Under the pieces are notes generated by a model. It saw only the letters and a list, made by a program, of their open reading frames with translations. It was not told the DNA's origin and did no database searches. From Candidatus Pullilachnospira intestinigallinarum (GTDB lineage Bacteria; Bacillota; Clostridia; Lachnospirales; Lachnospiraceae): 57,861 bases of DNA. Position 1 is the stretch's first letter, and the number at the start of each line of letters is the position of its first letter. Made by a program: the position numbers and the translations under genes. This document shows, piece by piece, positions 1 to 10,052 of this stretch. The stretch is taken from NCBI GenBank assembly GCA_018711275.1, contig DVIN01000053.1, positions 1 through 57,861 on the forward strand. Direction: 5' to 3'.

Positions 1-24
1 AGTTTTAAGGAGGAATAAGAAAAA

Positions 25-1230
25 ATGAACACAGAGTTACTGGAGGCATTGAATATTCTGGAGAAGGAAAAGAACATCAGCAAGGAAGTTCTGCTGGAGG
101 CCATCGAGCAGTCCCTGATCCAGGCCTGTAAAAACCATTTCGGTAAGGCTGACAATGTGAAGGTGAACATTAACCCGGAGACCTGCGATTTCGGCGTATA
201 CGCGGAAAAAACGGTGGTGGAGACGGTGGAGGATCCCGTGATGGAGATCAGTCTGGCCAACGCGAAAATGATCGACTCCAAGTATGAGCTGGGCGATGTG
301 GTAAATGTGGAGATCCATTCCAGAGAGTTCGGAAGAATCGCCACCCAGAACGCCAAAAATGTGATTCTGCAGAAGATCCGCGAGGAGGAGCGGAAAGTTC
401 TGTATGATGAATATTACAAGAAAGAGAAGGATATTGTCACCGGTGTGGTGCAGCGTTATCTGGGAAGAAATGTCAGCATCAATCTGGGAAAAGTGGACGC
501 GATCCTCAACGAAAACGAGCAGGTGAAGGGAGAGGTATTCCGTCCCACAGAGCGGATCAAGGTTTATGTGCTGGAAGTGAAGGATACTCCGAAAGGTCCC
601 AAGATCCTGGTATCCAGAACCCATCCGGAACTGGTGAAGCGGCTGTTTGAGGCGGAGGTTACCGAGGTGCGGGACGGCATTGTGGAGATCAAGAGCATTG
701 CCAGAGAAGCCGGTTCCAGAACGAAGATCGCCGTCTGGTCCAACGATCCGGATGTGGACGCGGTGGGAGCCTGCGTGGGAATGAACGGCGCCCGGGTAAA
801 CGCGGTGGTTTCCGAACTGCGGGGAGAGAAGATCGATATCATCAACTGGGACGACAATCCGGCGCTGCTGATCGAGAATGCCTTAAGCCCGGCCAAGGTG
901 GTTTCCGTTCTGGCGGATCCCGACGAAAAGACCGCCCTGGTGATCGTGCCGGATTATCAGCTGTCCCTGGCCATCGGCAAGGAAGGACAGAACGCCCGCC
1001 TGGCGGCCCGTCTGACCGGATACAAGATTGATATCAAGAGCGAGACGCAGGCCAGAGAAGCCGGCGATTTCGAGTATTATCAGGATGAAGAAGGCTATGA
1101 CGATGAACCACCCTACGGGGAGGAATCCTACGAGGACGAAGACTATGAGAGCCGGGAAGCGGAGGAGATTGCTCCTGCAGAGGATATGCCGCAGGAGGAT
1201 GCCGCTTTGGATTCCGAGGACGAGAAGTAA
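25..1230 (+). CDS. nusA: Transcription termination/antitermination factor NusA
   Basis: NusA binds RNA polymerase and nascent RNA and modulates pausing, termination and antitermination. The 401-residue protein has the usual Firmicutes layout: N-terminal polymerase-binding domain (about 1-130), S1 domain (about 136-200), KH1 (about 205-280) and KH2 (about 285-345, with IGKEGQNARLA at 317-327). The tail after about residue 350 is strongly acidic (D/E/Y-rich) and there are no proteobacterial-type C-terminal repeats. An AGGAGG ribosome site lies about 11 bases before the ATG. It heads a tight co-directional series with ylxR, ylxQ, infB and rbfA, the classic nusA-infB operon. rimP, the expected upstream gene, would be just outside the window. 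Confidence 0.97.
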   Translation: MNTELLEALNILEKEKNISKEVLLEAIEQSLIQACKNHFGKADNVKVNINPETCDFGVYAEKTVVETVEDPVMEISLANAKMIDSKYELGDVVNVEIHSREFGRIATQNAKNVILQKIREEERKVLYDEYYKKEKDIVTGVVQRYLGRNVSINLGKVDAILNENEQVKGEVFRPTERIKVYVLEVKDTPKGPKILVSRTHPELVKRLFEAEVTEVRDGIVEIKSIAREAGSRTKIAVWSNDPDVDAVGACVGMNGARVNAVVSELRGEKIDIINWDDNPALLIENALSPAKVVSVLADPDEKTALVIVPDYQLSLAIGKEGQNARLAARLTGYKIDIKSETQAREAGDFEYYQDEEGYDDEPPYGEESYEDEDYESREAEEIAPAEDMPQEDAALDSEDEK

Positions 1231-1245
1231 ACGGCAGGACAGAAT

Positions 1246-1527
1246 ATGGGCAGTGTAAAAAAAGTACCGCTGCGCAAATGCATCGGCTGCGGCGAGATGA
1301 AGAATAAAAAAGAAATGATGCGGGTGATCCGGACACCGGAAAACCAGGTGACGCTGGATGTCACCGGAAAGAAAAACGGGCGGGGCGCCTATCTGTGCTT
1401 TTCCAGGGACTGTCTGGCAAAGGCCATGAAAAATCGTGGCCTGGAGCGGTCACTGAAGATTGCGGTGGACCGGGAAGTATTTGAAAGCCTTGAAAGGGAG
1501 CTGGATGCCATTGAATCAAAATCATAA
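1246..1527 (+). CDS. ylxR: YlxR family nucleic-acid-binding protein (DUF448, RnpM-type)
   Basis: A 93-residue basic protein with the YlxR/DUF448 signatures RKCIGCG near the start and NGRGAYLC in the middle, followed by a Cys/Lys-rich stretch. The family sits between nusA and infB in most Firmicutes. Members bind RNA, and one has been described as a modulator of RNase P. It starts 15 bases after the nusA stop and its 3' end overlaps the next gene by 23 bases, which points to translational coupling. The family is certain; the molecular role here is inferred from the family. Confidence 0.93.
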   Translation: MGSVKKVPLRKCIGCGEMKNKKEMMRVIRTPENQVTLDVTGKKNGRGAYLCFSRDCLAKAMKNRGLERSLKIAVDREVFESLERELDAIESKS

Positions 1528-1837
1528 AGTGCTGTCACTGATCGGCCTTTCCATGAAAGCCGGGAAGCTGGAAAGCGGCGGATTTTCCACAGAAAAGGCG
1601 GTGAAAAGCGGAAACGCCCGCCTGGTGATTATTTCCCGGGAGGCATCGGGAAATACCCAAAAAAAGTTCGCCGATATGTGCGCATACCGGAAGATTCCCT
1701 GTTATGTGTTCGGAGATAAGGAAGAACTGGGGCACGCCATGGGAAAAGAATTCCGGGCGACTCTGGCAATTACGGATGAGAACCTTGCGGCGGCGCTTGA
1801 AGCGCAGCTGGGCCTGTTAAAGCAGCCATTGGCGTGA
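1505..1837 (+). CDS. ylxQ: L7Ae-family ribosomal protein YlxQ
   Basis: A 110-residue protein of the L7Ae/L30e/S12e/Gadd45 RNA-binding family, starting [25 protein letters not shown]. The [12 protein letters not shown] segment and a following basic region that would contact kink-turn RNA are typical of YlxQ. I chose the ATG at 1505, inside the end of ylxR, because the homologous protein begins there; the same frame is open upstream but only overlaps ylxR. Position between ylxR and infB is the conserved one. It probably binds structured RNA or the ribosome. Confidence 0.9.
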   Translation: MPLNQNHKVLSLIGLSMKAGKLESGGFSTEKAVKSGNARLVIISREASGNTQKKFADMCAYRKIPCYVFGDKEELGHAMGKEFRATLAITDENLAAALEAQLGLLKQPLA

Positions 1838-1859
1838 AGACAGAAAGGTTGGTGGTAGC

Positions 1860-4589
1860 ATGTCGAAGCTGAGGATCTATGAGATCGCACAGGAACTGCA
1901 TAAAACGAATAAAGAGGTATTAGATTATTTGAAGGAGAAAAACATCGAAGTAAAAAGTCATATGAGTACATTAGAAGAAAAAGATGAAAAAATGGTAAGG
2001 GAAGCATTTGCTTCCAAAAAGGAGGAGAACGCCGCGGCCAGACCGTCGGAGCGTCCCAAGAAAAAATCAAATCTGATCCAGGTATTCCGTCCTCAGAATG
2101 CCATGACCCAGGAGGGCAAAAATTTCCGCCGTCCGCAGAAAGGACAGCGCCCCGCGCAGGGGCAGGGACGGCCGCAGTCAGCCGCTAAAGGAGAGGCTGC
2201 CTCAGGAAAAAATCAGGAGGGAGCCGCGCCTGAGGTGAAAGCGCAGAATTCCCAGACCAGAAGACCCCAGGGCGGTCAGAACGAGAGAAATCAGGGAGGC
2301 GCGCAGCAGCGCCAGAACCGTCCGGAGGGAAATCGCCGGTTTGGCGACAGACAGGGCCAGGAGAACCGCAGAAATGATTCCCAGAGAAGAGCGGACGGAG
2401 ACAGAAATCAGAACGGCCGCAGAGGCGATCAGAACCGTTCCGGAGGACAGCGCCAGGGCCGTCCCGACGGAAACCGCCGTTTCGGCGACAGAAACGGGGA
2501 AGGCCGTCGGTTTGATTCCGACAAGGGCGGCATGAACCGCGACGGACGGGACAGAGACGGAAGAGAGAGAGACAGCAGGAGAACCTCCGACAGAAGAGAC
2601 AATCGTTCTTCCTCCATGGAAACCATGGATCTGGGACTGAAGAAACCGGCCAGAGACGGAAGAAGCCGTGAGAAGGATAAAGAAAAAGAACGGGAGCGCG
2701 AGGAGAAGAAGACGCAGGACAGAAGAGGAGGACAGGGCGGAAATCGTCCCAATCAGGGCCGCCGTCCCAACCAGAGACTGCCGAAAGCGCTGCAGAAGCC
2801 GGCACGTCCCCAGCCCAAGGAAGAGAAGAAGGAAGAGATCAAGGAGATCATGCTTCCTGAGAAGATGACCATCCGGGAACTGGCGGAGAAGATGAAGATG
2901 CAGCCGTCCGTGATCATCAAGAAGCTGTTCATGCAGGGTGTGATGGCCACGGTGAACCAGGAGATTGACTTTGAGAAAGCCCAGGAAATCGCCCTGGAGT
3001 TCAATATCATCGCGGAGCAGGAGGAAAAGGTGGATGTGATCGCCGAACTCCTGAAGGAAGAGGAAGAGGATCCCTCCACCCTGGTACCCAGACCGCCGGT
3101 GGTCTGTGTCATGGGCCATGTAGACCATGGAAAAACCTCTCTGCTGGATGCTATCCGCAAGACCAATGTGACAGACAAGGAAGCAGGCGGCATTACCCAG
3201 CATATCGGCGCTTATGTGGTTTCCATCAAAGGCCAGAAGATTACCTTCCTGGATACCCCGGGCCATGAGGCGTTTACCGCCATGCGTATGCGGGGAGCCA
3301 ACGCCACGGATATCGCGGTGCTGGTGGTGGCCGCGGACGACGGCGTGATGCCCCAGACCGTTGAGGCGATCAACCATGCCAAGGCCGCCAATGTGGAAAT
3401 CATTGTGGCCATCAACAAGATCGATAAGCCCGGCGCCAACATTGACCGGGTGAAACAGGAGCTGTCCGAGTATGAACTGATCCCCGAGGACTGGGGCGGA
3501 AGCACGGTATTTGTTCCCGTATCCGCGAAAACCCATGAAGGTATCGGAGATCTTCTGGAGATGATTCTGCTGACCGCGGAGGTGGCAGAACTGAAAGCGA
3601 ACCCCAACCGCCGGGCGAGAGGTCTGGTAATCGAGGCACAGCTGGACAAAGGAAAAGGACCGGTGGCCACGATCCTGATCCAGAAGGGTACTCTGCATGT
3701 GGGCGATTTCATCGCCGCGGGAGCATCCTCCGGAAAGGTAAGGGCCATGATGGATGATAAGGGACGCCGGGTGAAAGAGGCCGGACCTTCCACACCCGTG
3801 GAGATCCTGGGACTTTCCGACGTACCCAACGCAGGTGAGATTCTGGTGGCAACGGAAAACGACAAGGAAGCGAAGCATTTTGCGGCTACCTTTATTTCCG
3901 AGAACAAGAACCGTCTGCTGGAGGAGACAAAGACCAAGATGTCCCTGGACGATCTGTTCAATCAGATCCAGGAGGGCAATCTGAAGGAACTGAATATCGT
4001 GGTAAAAGCGGATGTACAGGGTTCTGTGGAAGCGGTAAAGCAGAGTCTTGTGAAGCTGTCCAACGAAGAAGTGGTGGTGAAGATTATCCACGGAGGCGTG
4101 GGCGCCATCAACGAGTCGGACGTAACGCTGGCTTCCGCATCCAACGCCATCATCATCGGCTTCAACGTGCGGCCTGACGCCACGGCAAAGGCCATCGCCG
4201 AACAGGAGGGCGTGGATCTGCGGCTGTACCGGGTAATCTACCAGGCTATTGAGGATGTGGAGGCTGCCATGAAGGGCATGCTGGATCCGGTATTTGAGGA
4301 GAAGGTCATCGGACACGCGGAAGTGCGTCAGACCTTTAAAGCTTCCGGTGTGGGAACCATTGCCGGATGCTACGTTCTGGATGGCGTATTCCAGAGAGGC
4401 TGTTCCGCCCGCATCACCAGAGAGGGCGCGCAGATCTTTGACGGACCGCTGGCTTCCCTGAAGCGTTTCAAGGACGATGTGAAGGAAGTGAAAGCCGGCT
4501 ACGAGTGTGGTCTGGTATTCGAGGGCTTCAATGACATCCAGGAGCTGGATCAGGTGGAGGCTTATACCATGGTGGAGGTCCCCAGATAA
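1860..4589 (+). CDS. infB: Translation initiation factor IF-2
   Basis: IF-2 is the GTPase that recruits initiator fMet-tRNA to the 30S subunit and promotes subunit joining. At 909 residues it is a long form. It has an N-terminal IF2_N module (about 1-50), a very long low-complexity linker rich in Arg, Gln, Gly, Asn and Asp (about 60-320), a second IF2_N module (about 334-385), then the G domain with P-loop GHVDHGKT near 418-425, DTPGHEAF and NKID, and finally the C-terminal domains ending [10 protein letters not shown]. The start is ATG at 1860 after a weak GGTGGT-type site. The linker is encoded by GC-rich repetitive DNA that leaves long but meaningless open frames on the opposite strand. 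Confidence 0.97.
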   Translation: MSKLRIYEIAQELHKTNKEVLDYLKEKNIEVKSHMSTLEEKDEKMVREAFASKKEENAAARPSERPKKKSNLIQVFRPQNAMTQEGKNFRRPQKGQRPAQGQGRPQSAAKGEAASGKNQEGAAPEVKAQNSQTRRPQGGQNERNQGGAQQRQNRPEGNRRFGDRQGQENRRNDSQRRADGDRNQNGRRGDQNRSGGQRQGRPDGNRRFGDRNGEGRRFDSDKGGMNRDGRDRDGRERDSRRTSDRRDNRSSSMETMDLGLKKPARDGRSREKDKEKEREREEKKTQDRRGGQGGNRPNQGRRPNQRLPKALQKPARPQPKEEKKEEIKEIMLPEKMTIRELAEKMKMQPSVIIKKLFMQGVMATVNQEIDFEKAQEIALEFNIIAEQEEKVDVIAELLKEEEEDPSTLVPRPPVVCVMGHVDHGKTSLLDAIRKTNVTDKEAGGITQHIGAYVVSIKGQKITFLDTPGHEAFTAMRMRGANATDIAVLVVAADDGVMPQTVEAINHAKAANVEIIVAINKIDKPGANIDRVKQELSEYELIPEDWGGSTVFVPVSAKTHEGIGDLLEMILLTAEVAELKANPNRRARGLVIEAQLDKGKGPVATILIQKGTLHVGDFIAAGASSGKVRAMMDDKGRRVKEAGPSTPVEILGLSDVPNAGEILVATENDKEAKHFAATFISENKNRLLEETKTKMSLDDLFNQIQEGNLKELNIVVKADVQGSVEAVKQSLVKLSNEEVVVKIIHGGVGAINESDVTLASASNAIIIGFNVRPDATAKAIAEQEGVDLRLYRVIYQAIEDVEAAMKGMLDPVFEEKVIGHAEVRQTFKASGVGTIAGCYVLDGVFQRGCSARITREGAQIFDGPLASLKRFKDDVKEVKAGYECGLVFEGFNDIQELDQVEAYTMVEVPR

Positions 4590-4605
4590 GCGGAAGGAAA
4601 TAGAA

Positions 4606-4986
4606 ATGAGAAAAAACAGCATTAAGAATACAAGAATCAACGGTGAGGTTTTAAAAGAGCTTAGCCTGATTATCCGGGAGGAAATCAAGGATCCCAGGAT
4701 CCATATGATGACATCCGTGACAGCAGTGGAGGTGGCTCCGGACCTGAAAACCTGCAAGGCCTATATCAGCGTTCTTGGAGATGACAGGGAAAAGAGCGAT
4801 ACCATTGCCGGGCTGCGCAGCGCCGAGGGATATATTCGAAGGCTGCTGGCAAAAAGACTGAATCTCAGGAATACTCCGGAGATTCAGTTCCGCCTGGATG
4901 AATCCATCGAATACGGGATTCATATGTCAAAGGTGATCCGGGAAGTAAATCAGGAAATCTCGGAAAGCGAGGGGGAAGATGAATAA
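4606..4986 (+). CDS. rbfA: 30S ribosome-binding factor RbfA
   Basis: A 126-residue RbfA, a KH-fold factor that helps mature the 5' end of 16S rRNA in the 30S subunit, important in the cold. It starts MRKNSIKNTRINGEVLKELS and carries the family core EEIKDPRI and the AKAYISVLGD-type strand (here CKAYISVLGD). I take ATG 4606 rather than the longer open frame beginning inside infB, because the family starts here and GGAAGGAAAT precedes it. It follows infB by 16 bases and overlaps nrnA by 8 bases. Confidence 0.95.
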   Translation: MRKNSIKNTRINGEVLKELSLIIREEIKDPRIHMMTSVTAVEVAPDLKTCKAYISVLGDDREKSDTIAGLRSAEGYIRRLLAKRLNLRNTPEIQFRLDESIEYGIHMSKVIREVNQEISESEGEDE

Positions 4987-5932
4987 CATCGCATCCATAC
5001 TTGAGGGTGTCAGAAGCGTAGCCATTGCCGGACATACCCGTCCGGACGGTGACTGCGTGGGTTCCTGCATGGGTATGTACCTGTATCTGAAGGAAAATTA
5101 TCCGCAGATTCAGGCAGACGTTTATCTGGAGGAACCCAGAGATGTATTTTCTTATATCGAGGATATCGGCCGCGCGAAAAGCAGCTGGCCGGAGGGAAAA
5201 ATTTACGATCTGTTTCTGCTGTTTGACGTAAGCAGCAGGGACAGGATCGGTGTGGCGGCAGAAGGACTGGAATCAGCGAAAAATACGGTCTGCATCGATC
5301 ATCATGTGACCAACAGCGGCATTGCCCGCATCAATCATATCTGTCCGGACGCCAGTTCCACCTGCGAGGTGCTCTATGAGCTTCTGGAGGATGAACGGAT
5401 CGGGAAATCCTGCGCGGAGGCCATTTATACGGGCATTATTCACGATACCGGCGTCTTCCAGTACAGCTGTACCGGAGAGCGGACCATGCAGATCGGCGGC
5501 CGGCTGATGGCAAAGGGAATTCCTTTTGATCAGATTATTCAGGATTCTTTTTATACGAAAACGTATGTGCAGAATCAGATCCTGGGGCGGACCATCATGG
5601 AGAGCATTATGCTGCTGGACGGCCAGTGCATTGTGGGATATTTAAAACAGAAAGATCTGAAGTTTTACGGTGTGGCGCCTGCGGATCTGGACGGCATTGT
5701 CAATCAGCTGCGGATTACCCGGGGGGTGGAGGTGGCGATTTTCCTCTACGAGACGGGTGTGCAGGAGTACAAGGTCAGCATGCGTTCCAACGGCAAGGTG
5801 GATGTGGCTGCCATCGCTCTGTTCTTCGGGGGCGGTGGCCATACGAGAGCGGCCGGCTGTACCATGCAGGGGTCCGTGCACGATGTGATCAACGCGCTGA
5901 CGGAACCCATTGAGAAACAGCTGCAGGGGTGA
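4979..5932 (+). CDS. nrnA: DHH-family bifunctional oligoribonuclease / pAp phosphatase NrnA
   Basis: A 317-residue DHH/DHHA1 phosphoesterase. Visible motifs are GHTRPDGDCVGS (about 18-29; metal-binding Asp), the FDVSSRDRIG strand, the DHHVTN triad near 107-112, and the C-terminal DHHA1 motif GGGGHTRAAGC. NrnA degrades RNA fragments of 2-5 nucleotides and dephosphorylates 3'-phosphoadenosine 5'-phosphate. It overlaps rbfA and is followed at once by truB, the usual Firmicutes order, so it is probably co-transcribed with the infB operon. Confidence 0.93.
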   Translation: MNNIASILEGVRSVAIAGHTRPDGDCVGSCMGMYLYLKENYPQIQADVYLEEPRDVFSYIEDIGRAKSSWPEGKIYDLFLLFDVSSRDRIGVAAEGLESAKNTVCIDHHVTNSGIARINHICPDASSTCEVLYELLEDERIGKSCAEAIYTGIIHDTGVFQYSCTGERTMQIGGRLMAKGIPFDQIIQDSFYTKTYVQNQILGRTIMESIMLLDGQCIVGYLKQKDLKFYGVAPADLDGIVNQLRITRGVEVAIFLYETGVQEYKVSMRSNGKVDVAAIALFFGGGGHTRAAGCTMQGSVHDVINALTEPIEKQLQG

Positions 5933-5936
5933 GAAG

Positions 5937-6827
5937 ATGGAGTATAACGGGATAATCAATATCTATAAAGAAGCGGGATATACCTCGCATGATGTGGTGG
6001 CGAAGCTGCGGGGCATGCTTCATCAGAAGAAAATCGGCCATACCGGCACGCTGGATCCGGATGCGGAAGGCGTGCTTCCGGTATGCCTGGGAAAAGCCAC
6101 GAAACTGTGCGGGATGCTTTCGGATCACGAAAAAGAGTATGAGGCAGTGCTGCTGCTGGGAAAAGATACCGATACACAGGATGCGGGAGGCCGGGTGCTG
6201 GAAGAAAAACCGGTGGAAGTAACCGAAGAGGAGATACGCCGGTGTGCGGCTTCCTTTGAGGGAGAACAGCTTCAGATCCCGCCCATGTATTCCGCCCGCA
6301 GGGTAAATGGCAGACGCCTCTATGAGCTGGCCAGAGAGGGCCAGGTGGTGGAACGGAAACCGGGGAAGGTACACTTCTACCAGGTGGAGGTTCTGTCCGT
6401 GGAACTTCCGCGGGTGAGACTCCATGTCCGCTGCTCCGCAGGCACCTATATCCGCACCCTGTGCCATGATATGGGAGAAAAACTGGGCTGCGGCGGCTGT
6501 ATGGAATATCTGGTACGGACCCGGGTGGAACGTTTCCGGCTGCTGGACGCCAGAAAACTGAGTCAGGTTCAGATGTATGCGGATCATGGAAAGGCCGGTA
6601 TGCTGGTGCTTCCGGTGGACCGGATGTTTGAACAGTACCCGGCGGTACATACCGGGGAGATGGGAGACCGGCTGGCACATAATGGAAATCCGGTTCCGGC
6701 AAATATGGCAGGAGGGCTCCCGGACGGGCCGGGGAACCGTGTCCGGCTTTATGACAGCCGGGATAGTTTTGTGGGAATCTTTTCTCTGGAGGATGACGTA
6801 TACCGGCCGGTGAAGATGTTCCTCTGA
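5937..6827 (+). CDS. truB: tRNA pseudouridine-55 synthase TruB
   Basis: TruB makes pseudouridine 55 in the T-loop of tRNAs. The protein of 296 residues begins MEYNGIINIYKEAGYTSHDVVAKLR; the catalytic Asp is D40 in GHTGTLDPDAEGVLP. I chose ATG 5937, preceded by GGGGTGAGAAG, over an in-frame ATG 27 bases upstream because family members begin at the NGIINxYK segment. The C-terminal portion (about 235-296) fits the PUA-like/TruB_C region. It overlaps nothing and starts 4 bases after nrnA. Confidence 0.95.
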   Translation: MEYNGIINIYKEAGYTSHDVVAKLRGMLHQKKIGHTGTLDPDAEGVLPVCLGKATKLCGMLSDHEKEYEAVLLLGKDTDTQDAGGRVLEEKPVEVTEEEIRRCAASFEGEQLQIPPMYSARRVNGRRLYELAREGQVVERKPGKVHFYQVEVLSVELPRVRLHVRCSAGTYIRTLCHDMGEKLGCGGCMEYLVRTRVERFRLLDARKLSQVQMYADHGKAGMLVLPVDRMFEQYPAVHTGEMGDRLAHNGNPVPANMAGGLPDGPGNRVRLYDSRDSFVGIFSLEDDVYRPVKMFL

Positions 6828-6872
6828 TACGGCCCGGATGGAATATTGCAGAGAGGCAGGGGAAGAGAACGC

Positions 6873-7793
6873 ATGAGATATATCACAGATACACTGGATT
6901 TTCAGCTGGAGGGTCCCAGCGCGGTGACACTGGGGAAGTTTGACGGACTGCACCGGGGACATGAAAAACTGATCCGCCGTATGCTGCAGCTGGCAGAGGA
7001 AGGTCTGGAGACCGTGGTTTTCACTTTTGATGTGTCTCCTCTGGTAAAGCTGGGAAACAGAATCCGCCGGACCCTTCTCACCAATGCGGAGCGGGCACAG
7101 ATTCTTCGGCGGCAGGGGCTGGACTGTCTGATCGAGTGTCCCTTTGTCCCGGAGGTGATCCATATGGAACCGGAGGAGTTTATCCGCAGAGTACTGGTCG
7201 GTCAGCTGAGAGCCGCCCGGGTGATTGTAGGACCGGATTTCCGGTTCGGGCATGACCGGAAGGGAGATGTGCAGATGCTGGCCGGAATGGGAAAACAGTA
7301 TGGATTTCAGGTGGAGATCCTGGAAAAAGAGACCTGCAGCGGACGGCCCATCAGCAGTACCTGGATCCGGGAAAATCTTCGGGAAGGAAAAATAGAGCTG
7401 GTCAATGATCTGCTGGGATATCCATACTTTGTTCAGGGACCGGTGGTTCACGGGAGACAGCTGGGAAGAACCATGGGCCTGCCCACCATCAACCAGATTC
7501 CCGAGGACGGGAAGCTTCTTCCTCCCTTCGGCGTGTATGCTTCGCGGACAACTGTGGGAGGAGAAACCTACTTCGGAATTTCCAATGTGGGGGTAAAGCC
7601 CACGGTGGAGGTTCCTTTCGCCGGTGTGGAAACGTATCTGTTTGACTGCAGCCGGGATCTGTACGGCCTGGATGCCTGTGTGGAGTTTTATCATTTCGTG
7701 CGTCCGGAGTGTAAATTTGATTCCGTGGAGGAACTGAGAGAACAGATCCAGCGGGATGCTCATACGGGCAGAATATATTTTCAGAAAGAGTGA
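6873..7793 (+). CDS. ribF: Bifunctional riboflavin kinase / FAD synthetase RibF
   Basis: RibF phosphorylates riboflavin to FMN and adenylylates FMN to FAD. The 306-residue protein has an N-terminal nucleotidyltransferase domain with GKFDGLHRGH (21-30) and SSTWIRENL (about 162-170), and a C-terminal flavokinase domain with HGRQLGRTMGLPTIN and GVYASR. ATG 6873 is preceded by GGGGAAGA; a longer in-frame start lies 27 bases upstream but adds residues the family lacks. The truB-ribF neighbourhood is conserved in Firmicutes, where rpsO normally follows. Here a transporter gene intervenes. Confidence 0.95.
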   Translation: MRYITDTLDFQLEGPSAVTLGKFDGLHRGHEKLIRRMLQLAEEGLETVVFTFDVSPLVKLGNRIRRTLLTNAERAQILRRQGLDCLIECPFVPEVIHMEPEEFIRRVLVGQLRAARVIVGPDFRFGHDRKGDVQMLAGMGKQYGFQVEILEKETCSGRPISSTWIRENLREGKIELVNDLLGYPYFVQGPVVHGRQLGRTMGLPTINQIPEDGKLLPPFGVYASRTTVGGETYFGISNVGVKPTVEVPFAGVETYLFDCSRDLYGLDACVEFYHFVRPECKFDSVEELREQIQRDAHTGRIYFQKE

Positions 7794-7797
7794 ACGT

Positions 7798-9423
7798 ATG
7801 GAAATTCTTATGACATTCGTGGGAGGGCTGGGCTTTTTCCTCTACGGAATGAAAATGATGAGCGAAGGACTCCAGAAGGCGGCCGGACCAAAGATGCGCA
7901 GTATTCTGGAAATGTTCACCAGAAACCGTGTGGTGGGTGTGCTGGTGGGAACCTTCTTCACCGCGTTGATTCAGTCCTCCAATGCCGCTACGGTGATGAT
8001 TGTCAGTTTTGTAAATTCGGGACTGATGCGGCTGGGACAGACGGCGGGGATTCTCATGGGGGCCAATATCGGCGGTACGGTTACCGGACAGCTGATTGCC
8101 TTTGACCTGGCCAGCATCGCTCCGCTTTTTGTGATGGCGGGCGTGCTGATGACGGTATTTTCCGGAAAACGGCCGGCAATAGGACGGCTGGGCGAGGTGA
8201 TTCTGGGGTTTGGTATCCTGTTTGTGGGAATTTCCTGGATTTCCCAGGGACTTATTCAGATCCATAAGATGCCGGGGGCCGAATGGATTTTCCGAATTCC
8301 GGCCAATCCGCTGCTGGCTTTTCTGACAGGATGGATTGTTACCGGTGTTCTCCAAAGCGGTTCTGCCACAGCGGGAATTGTGGTGCTGCTGGCCAGGGAG
8401 GGGGTACTGGAACTTCCGATCTGTCTCTTTCTGATGTTGGGCTGCAATATGGGATGCACCATGTCCGCCGTTCTCGCATCCATCGGGGGAAAGACGGACG
8501 CCAGGCGGACCGCGCTGGTGAATCTGCTGTTTGTCGGGGCCGGATCCCTGCTGTGGGCGGCGGTATTCCTGACAGCAGGGGGACCGCTGGTGGAACTTCT
8601 GATGAAAATTTCCGGAAATGAGGCCGGCCGGATGATGGCCAATGCCAATACCATGATTATGGCAGGGCAGACCATTGTGCTGCTGCCGCTGTCCGGATGG
8701 CTGGTGAAAGCGTCCAGGCGGCTGATTCCCGGAGAGGACGGCGAAGGCGGGGACTTTGAATTGGAATACATAGGAAGCCGCGCGGTATTTTCTCCCACCA
8801 CGGCGGTACTGCAGGCTGTCCGGGAACTGGAACGCATGGGGGAGATGGTTTTCGCCAATCTGACAAGAGCCATGAACACACTGGTCACCAGAGACAGGAA
8901 GGAACTGGAGGCGGTCGGACGGGCGGAAGAGCAGATTGATTTCCTGAATCAGAGCATCACTCATTATCTGGTGAACCTGAATCAGTCCACGCTTCCCATT
9001 GATGATGCCAAAAGTATCGGCGGTCTGTTTCATGTGGCCAATGATTTTGAACGTATCGGAGATTACGCGGTGACCGTGGCGGAAGTTTCCGGTATTCTGC
9101 TGGACAGGGATCTGAGTTTCGGCAAAGAGGCGGAAAGAGATCTGTCGCATATGATGGACATGGTGAGCAGGATACTCACCTGTTCCATCCAGATGTTTTC
9201 TCAGAATGACCGGCAGCATCTGGAGGAAATCCAGGCGCTGGCGAAGGCCATTGAACAGGAGGAAAAGATAGTGCAGCAGCGCCATGTGGAGCGGCTGACG
9301 CAGAATGTCTGTTCGCCGGAAGCAGGGATGCTTTTCTCAGATGTCGTATCAGTTCTGGAACGGACGGCGGATCATGCGGCGAACATTGCTTTTTCCATTT
9401 CGGATGACGAGCAATTATTATAA
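7798..9423 (+). CDS. Na/Pi cotransporter family protein with C-terminal PhoU-like domain
   Basis: A 541-residue membrane protein of the NptA/YjbB Na+/phosphate symporter family. The N-terminal half is hydrophobic and contains the two inverted signature repeats, ALIQSSNAATVM and GVLQSGSATAGIV. Residues from about 340 onward are soluble and helical, like PhoU. It probably moves inorganic phosphate (import in most models, export for YjbB) in a sodium-coupled way, with the PhoU-like domain regulating flux. It begins 4 bases after ribF, so it may share that transcript, and lies about 4 kb upstream of the separate pstSCAB-phoU operon, giving this genome two phosphate transport routes side by side. 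Confidence 0.9.
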   Translation: MEILMTFVGGLGFFLYGMKMMSEGLQKAAGPKMRSILEMFTRNRVVGVLVGTFFTALIQSSNAATVMIVSFVNSGLMRLGQTAGILMGANIGGTVTGQLIAFDLASIAPLFVMAGVLMTVFSGKRPAIGRLGEVILGFGILFVGISWISQGLIQIHKMPGAEWIFRIPANPLLAFLTGWIVTGVLQSGSATAGIVVLLAREGVLELPICLFLMLGCNMGCTMSAVLASIGGKTDARRTALVNLLFVGAGSLLWAAVFLTAGGPLVELLMKISGNEAGRMMANANTMIMAGQTIVLLPLSGWLVKASRRLIPGEDGEGGDFELEYIGSRAVFSPTTAVLQAVRELERMGEMVFANLTRAMNTLVTRDRKELEAVGRAEEQIDFLNQSITHYLVNLNQSTLPIDDAKSIGGLFHVANDFERIGDYAVTVAEVSGILLDRDLSFGKEAERDLSHMMDMVSRILTCSIQMFSQNDRQHLEEIQALAKAIEQEEKIVQQRHVERLTQNVCSPEAGMLFSDVVSVLERTADHAANIAFSISDDEQLL

Positions 9424-9430
9424 AAAACAG

Positions 9431-9459
9431 TTTACATCCCCAGATGGGTATGTTATACT
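9431..9459 (+). promoter_or_regulatory. Sigma-A-type promoter of rpsO
   Basis: TTTACA (9431-9436), a 17-base spacer and TATACT (9454-9459) form a strong vegetative promoter directly after the phosphate transporter gene. The roughly 85-base untranslated leader to the rpsO start contains a small GGAG/CTCC hairpin and could hold the S15 autoregulatory element known for many rpsO genes, but I could not assign a described class. Confidence 0.75.
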
Positions 9460-9551
9460 AAGCGGGTATGAATCAGCCCATATTCAGAGACCGGAGACTC
9501 CGACCGTTTCTTAATATGTGGCGTTAAAGAGAAATAAGGAGGAACAACACG

Positions 9552-9818
9552 ATGATTTCTAAGGAAAAAAAGCAGGCGATTATGGCAGAGTATGCCAGAT
9601 GTGAGGGAGACACCGGTTCACCGGAGGTTCAGGTAGCGGTTCTGACAGCCAGAATCCAGGAGCTCACTGAGCATCTGAAAGTTCATCACAAGGACCATCA
9701 TTCCAGAAGAGGTCTTCTGAAGATGGTAGGTCAGAGAAGAGGACTGCTGGCATATCTGAAAAAGAAAGATATCGAGAGATATCGTACACTGATCGAGAAG
9801 CTGGGTCTGAGAAAGTAA
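9552..9818 (+). CDS. rpsO: 30S ribosomal protein S15
   Basis: An 88-residue S15 that binds the central domain of 16S rRNA early in 30S assembly. The S15 signature region [25 protein letters not shown] is present, ending at the usual LGLRK. An AAGGAGGAA site lies 9 bases before the ATG. It has its own promoter upstream and a terminator just downstream, then pnp, the conserved rpsO-pnp pairing. Confidence 0.97.
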   Translation: MISKEKKQAIMAEYARCEGDTGSPEVQVAVLTARIQELTEHLKVHHKDHHSRRGLLKMVGQRRGLLAYLKKKDIERYRTLIEKLGLRK

Positions 9819-9830
9819 GGATTGTATGTG

Positions 9831-9858
9831 AGGGGTGGAAGGAATTCCGCCCCTTTCT
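9831..9858 (+). terminator. Terminator/attenuator between rpsO and pnp
   Basis: GGGGTGGAA and TTCCGCCCC form a 9-bp stem (one G-T pair) with a 4-base loop, followed by TTTCT. It lies 13 bases after the rpsO stop and probably terminates part of the transcription before pnp. Confidence 0.7.
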
Positions 9859-10052
9859 ATCCTGTCCGCACAGATCCGGCTGCTGTGCTGTATGGCGGCG
9901 TCCGGATTTCGGGGATTAACACCGGGACCACTGAAAAGTTCACTGCGCGGGGAGCGGATTTTTCAGTGTTTCGGGTGATTTCCGATGGCAGGCCGGTTTA
10001 CGCGCAGATGATGAAAGAGAAGGCGAAAGGTTTAGAAAAGGAGAGAAAAGCT

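Noticed and set aside
2202-4757. Very long open frame opposite infB (851 codons)
   Set aside because: It is antisense to the certain infB and rbfA genes, has low-complexity composition mirroring the GC-rich linker of IF-2, and matches no family.
9822-10052. Upstream extension of the pnp frame by 77 codons
   Set aside because: It overlaps the rpsO terminator, has no conserved sequence, and a proper ribosome site precedes the ATG at 10053.
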